Assembly: GCA_964495465.1 (NCBI GenBank)
Contig: CAZBWE010000049.1
Span: forward strand, 1 to 17,634
Source of the DNA: CAZBWE01 sp964495465
GTDB taxonomy: Bacteria > Planctomycetota > Phycisphaerae > Sedimentisphaerales > Anaerobacaceae
DNA: 17,634 nt
Reading direction: 5' to 3'
Shown one piece after another: positions 14,172 through 17,634 of this stretch. The translations under genes and the position numbers were made by a program. The notes beneath the pieces were generated by a model that had not been told where the DNA came from, ran no database searches, and saw nothing but the letters and a program-made list of their open reading frames with translations. Position 1 is the stretch's first letter. The number at the start of each line of letters is the position of its first letter.

Positions 14172-17100
14172 ATGAAAATACAGTTAATATCTTTGGCATT
14201 GGTTGTAACTTTAGCAGCTCCGGCTGTTGGGAAGGTGTGCCCTTTGGGCGACTTGAACGGTGATTGTAAAGTCGATTTTTATGACCTTGCTGTTTTCGCT
14301 GAGCAATGGCTGAATACGGGAGGTTGTTCGCATCCCGCTTGCGCCGACTTGGACGGTGTCAACAGAATTAATATGGCTGATTATGCACTGATGGTTGGCA
14401 ACTGGTTTGAAACGGGGATTCCACTTGTAATTAACGAATTTGTGGCATCGAACAACAGCGACAGCGGCATCAGCGACCCCGAAGGTGACTATGACGACTG
14501 GATTGAAATCTACAATTCCGGCGACACGGCGATAGATTTAGGCGGGATGTATCTTACGGATGATTTGGATGAGCCCACAAAGTGGCAGATTCCGGAAGGT
14601 TACCCTGCCCAGACCACCATCGGAGCCGATGATTACATACTAATCTGGGCTGATGAGGATACATCGGATGGGTCTTTGCACGCCGATTTCAAGCTCAGTG
14701 CTGATGGTGAGCAAATCGGGTTATTCGACACAGACGGCATTACGCTGATTGACGGCATCACTTTTGGCGAGCAGGTCACCAATGTTTCCTATGGTCGTTA
14801 TCCCGATGCAAACGATTATCTGCGGTTTTTTGTTGTGCCAACACCACTGGCAAACAATAGTGCCGTATATAATGGTATTGTTGAGGCGCCCGAATTCAGT
14901 CACGAGCGAGGTTTCTATGAGACCGGTTTCAACAATACAATCGCCACCACAACCAATGGGGCTGACATATATTATACTACAGACGGCAGTGAGCCGATTG
15001 TTAATGAGCAGCCCTCATTGACCAGCACAAAATACAGCAATGCCATTTCGATTAGCTCAACTACCTGTCTGCGTGCGGCGGCAATCAAGACCGGCTGGAT
15101 GCCTTCGCCGATAGCGACACATACATATATATTCGGTGCCGGCAGCGCTATAAAGTCTATGCCGGTAGTTTCCCTTGTGGGAGACGAATATGCGACTTTC
15201 TTTGAGCCCAATGGTATTATGGCTATTGTCGGCGGCTATTATGATGGTGAGGGAGAATGGACCCAGGGCAGCGATCCCGATGCTTACAACAACCCTATAC
15301 AGCGAGGAATAGAATACGAGCGTCCTGTTTCCTTTGAAATCATCGATTCACAGGCCGGAGCCAACTTGCAAATTGACTGTGGTATCCGCGTCCACGGAAG
15401 CGACTACACGCGGCCGCGCTATCACCGCGACAGTGACGATTGGCTCTGTAACAGTAATAAATTCAGCTTCAATCTGTTTTTCCGCAGCAGCTACGGCAAT
15501 AACCGCCTTGAATACCAGTTTTTCCCGTTTATAGATATTGACCGTTACAAAAGCATCGTACTACGAGCAGGACATAACGACATTTGCAGCCCGTTTGTCA
15601 AAGATGAATGGACCAGACGGCTATTTCTGGAAATGGGAGCAGCACAGCTTACCGGCGTGTTCGCCAACCTCTATCTCAACGGCGATTACAAATACTACTA
15701 TAATCCCTGCGGCCGGCTCGACGAAGAATTTTTCCAGGAGTGGTTCAATACCGATAACAGCTTTGACGTAATTGACCAGTCCGGAATCAGAGAAGGTGAT
15801 ATGACTGCCTGGAATGCTTTGATTAACTATGCGACCAGCCACAACCTATCCAATACCGCATACTATGAATATGTTGCCAGCAAGTTAGATATAACAGAGT
15901 TCATAGATTTCCTGATTCTCGAGATTCATATAGGCAACTTCGACTGGCCCGGCAATAACTGGGCCACTTACCGCGAAAAGACAGACAGCGCAAAATTCAG
16001 GTTCGTTATCTGGGATGCAGAAGGCATGGCTGAAACATGGATATTCGGCAATAACTGCGAGTACTGCTATAAGACAGCGTTTGAAGATTTCCCAAGCTGG
16101 ACAAGTCCCACTGGACTGAATCATCTATCATGGGACGCCCTCTGCAAGCTTTATCGAGCACTCAAGGCCAACGCCGAGTTCAGGCAGCTATTTGCCGACC
16201 GTATCCACAAGCATTACCGCAACAACGGGATAATGACACTTGCACATCTGTTAGAGAAGTGGTGGGAGGTTCAAAATGAGGTTGCTGCCGTCCTTCCATA
16301 TCAACAAACGTACGTGCCGAGCGTCTTCCTGCCGGCACGTGAGCCTTACACAATGGCTGCCTTCGAAGATAACGATTTAATCGACCTTGGCTTTGGCTAC
16401 CCGATTTTCAAGGTCAACGGCAGCTATAAGCACGGAGGTTATGTAACAACAAGTGACACTTTCACCATTGACCAGTCCACTACCTCAGGGACCCTCTATT
16501 ACACGTTAGACGGTAGCGATCCGCGCCTTCCGGCAGATGCAGCGCCACAGGAAACCACGCTCGCTGCTGAGAACGCGACCAAGAAGGTGCGGGTTCCGAC
16601 GAGCGATATAGGCACGGGCTGGCGAGGCGGCAATGAGCCATACAATGATTCGAGCTGGACAGGGGGAACCGGCGGCGTCGGATACGAGAGAGGTTCCGGA
16701 TACGAAAGCTATATTGATATTGACGTGGAATCCGAGATGTCTGAGGGTTACACCGGCTGCTATATCAGAATACCATTTACCATTGACAGCGGTGATTTGG
16801 ATGAACTGGCCTCTCTGACCCTTAAGGTGATGTATGATGACGGCTTTGTCGCTTACATCAACGGCACAGAGGTCAAAAGAGACAATTTTACCGGCACGCC
16901 ACAATGGAACTCGGCGGCAGATAACTATCTTGAGACCAGCAGCTTTACCAGCTACGATATAAGCAGTTACATTAGCGAGCTTGACGCAGGCGATAACATA
17001 CTGGCTATCCACGGTATGAACAATTCGACAACCAGCTCTGATTTTCTGATATGTGTCGAGCTTATCGGCGCCAATTCCGTCCCTGGCAATATCTCGCCCA

Positions 17101-17634
17101 GCGCGATTGAGTATTCCGGCGGTTTCCATCTTGACAAGAGCACTCATCTTAAATCACGGGTGCTTAAAAGCGGCACAGGCCAGTGGAGCGCTCTCAACGA
17201 AGCAATCTATGGGCTGCCTGGAATCGCAGATAATGTGCGTATTACGGAGATTATGTATCATCCACAGGATACGAACAACCCGAACGACCCCAACAAGGAA
17301 TACATCGAGCTGAAGAACACCGGAGCATCGACTATCAATCTGAACCTGGTCGGCTTTACCAACGGTATCGACTGGACGTTCGGCGATGTGGAGCTTGCGG
17401 CAGGTGGATACATCCTTGTTGTCAAAGACGTAAATGCCTTCGAGGCCGAATACGGTGCGGCAAGGCCGGTGGCAGGTAAGTACACTGGCTCATTAGACAA
17501 CGGCGGTGAAAGAATAAGACTCGAAGATGCAATGGGCACGACCATTCTGGACTTCAGCTACAGTGACGGCTGGCGTTCTATTACCGATGGCGACGGCTAT
17601 TCACTGACGATAGTGGATGCGGCCGGTGCGGATG
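14172..17634 (+). CDS. Secreted dockerin/lamin-tail/chitobiase/CotH multidomain protein, partial
   Basis: Open from ATG 14172 to the window edge without a stop: 1154 codons, 3' end missing. Order: signal peptide (1 to about 20); dockerin-like EF-hand pair (about 23-75; GDLNGDCKVDFYDLAVFAEQWL is split as GDLNGDCKVDF and YDLAVFAEQWL, then DLDGVNRINMADY); lamin-tail domain (about 84-225, INEFVASN...DWIEIYNSG); chitobiase C-terminal-like domain (about 238-323, DIYYTTDGSEP); CotH spore-coat kinase-like domain (about 330-720) with VRLRAGHND-type segment (SIVLRAGHND), LYLNGDY, IGNFDWPGNNW near 587-597 and RFVIWDAEG; a second chitobiase-like domain (about 747-785, LYYTLDGSDPR); a jelly-roll-like region (about 790-970) and a second lamin-tail domain from about 1021. 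CotH proteins phosphorylate proteins in spores; here the protein is exported. Start follows a weak GGAAAT site. A polymer-binding or surface role is inferred. Confidence 0.88.
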   Translation, partial: MKIQLISLALVVTLAAPAVGKVCPLGDLNGDCKVDFYDLAVFAEQWLNTGGCSHPACADLDGVNRINMADYALMVGNWFETGIPLVINEFVASNNSDSGISDPEGDYDDWIEIYNSGDTAIDLGGMYLTDDLDEPTKWQIPEGYPAQTTIGADDYILIWADEDTSDGSLHADFKLSADGEQIGLFDTDGITLIDGITFGEQVTNVSYGRYPDANDYLRFFVVPTPLANNSAVYNGIVEAPEFSHERGFYETGFNNTIATTTNGADIYYTTDGSEPIVNEQPSLTSTKYSNAISISSTTCLRAAAIKTGWMPSPIATHTYIFGAGSAIKSMPVVSLVGDEYATFFEPNGIMAIVGGYYDGEGEWTQGSDPDAYNNPIQRGIEYERPVSFEIIDSQAGANLQIDCGIRVHGSDYTRPRYHRDSDDWLCNSNKFSFNLFFRSSYGNNRLEYQFFPFIDIDRYKSIVLRAGHNDICSPFVKDEWTRRLFLEMGAAQLTGVFANLYLNGDYKYYYNPCGRLDEEFFQEWFNTDNSFDVIDQSGIREGDMTAWNALINYATSHNLSNTAYYEYVASKLDITEFIDFLILEIHIGNFDWPGNNWATYREKTDSAKFRFVIWDAEGMAETWIFGNNCEYCYKTAFEDFPSWTSPTGLNHLSWDALCKLYRALKANAEFRQLFADRIHKHYRNNGIMTLAHLLEKWWEVQNEVAAVLPYQQTYVPSVFLPAREPYTMAAFEDNDLIDLGFGYPIFKVNGSYKHGGYVTTSDTFTIDQSTTSGTLYYTLDGSDPRLPADAAPQETTLAAENATKKVRVPTSDIGTGWRGGNEPYNDSSWTGGTGGVGYERGSGYESYIDIDVESEMSEGYTGCYIRIPFTIDSGDLDELASLTLKVMYDDGFVAYINGTEVKRDNFTGTPQWNSAADNYLETSSFTSYDISSYISELDAGDNILAIHGMNNSTTSSDFLICVELIGANSVPGNISPSAIEYSGGFHLDKSTHLKSRVLKSGTGQWSALNEAIYGLPGIADNVRITEIMYHPQDTNNPNDPNKEYIELKNTGASTINLNLVGFTNGIDWTFGDVELAAGGYILVVKDVNAFEAEYGAARPVAGKYTGSLDNGGERIRLEDAMGTTILDFSYSDGWRSITDGDGYSLTIVDAAGAD

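Noticed and set aside
16506..17147. Long open frame of 213 codons on the minus strand inside the CotH-family gene
   Set aside because: The plus strand there carries recognisable domains in one continuous frame; the antisense translation shows no family features.

Overview
The window looks like chromosomal DNA of a planctomycete, most likely of the Phycisphaerae/Sedimentisphaerales type. This rests on protein character and not on a database match. A secreted protein combines a dockerin-like EF-hand segment with lamin-tail, chitobiase-type and CotH domains. A second one is a Ser-rich, Tyr/Trp-rich TPR protein. There is a stand-alone ECF sigma factor and moderate GC content. No insertion sequence, phage gene, rRNA or CRISPR array was seen.

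Layout. (1) 1-53: the 3' end of tRNA-Arg(TCG). (2) 315-4071, + strand: a PAS/coiled-coil protein without an output domain, a large exported Ser-rich/Tyr-rich/TPR protein and a small glycine-zipper lipoprotein. (3) 4142-7947, + strand: a promoter with a perfect 14-bp palindrome at the predicted transcription start, then an ECF sigma factor, a small acidic unknown protein, a protein whose first ~140 residues resemble the archaeal-type threonyl-tRNA synthetase editing domain, a sodium:solute symporter and a 51-residue membrane micro-protein. The second and third proteins, and the symporter and micro-protein, overlap by ATGA. (4) 7964-13400, - strand: a four-gene MacAB-TolC-like export operon (outer-membrane factor, adaptor, ATPase, permease), convergent with block 3. 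(5) 13416-13770: a divergent promoter region with two adjacent large inverted repeats. (6) 13771-13844: tRNA-Cys(GCA) with its own promoter. (7) 13906-17634: a strong extended -10 promoter, a ~230-nt structured leader and a multidomain CotH-family protein that runs off the window.

How the parts may work together. The four minus-strand genes are the complete parts list of a tripartite efflux or secretion pump. The sigma factor and the next two genes look like a small regulatory cassette; the small protein occupies an anti-sigma position, but this is context only. The most unusual gene is the ThrRS-editing-like fusion, because this editing domain is normally the N-terminus of archaeal ThrRS. 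Here it is joined to an unrelated ~200-residue C-terminal region and linked to a sigma factor instead of a synthetase.
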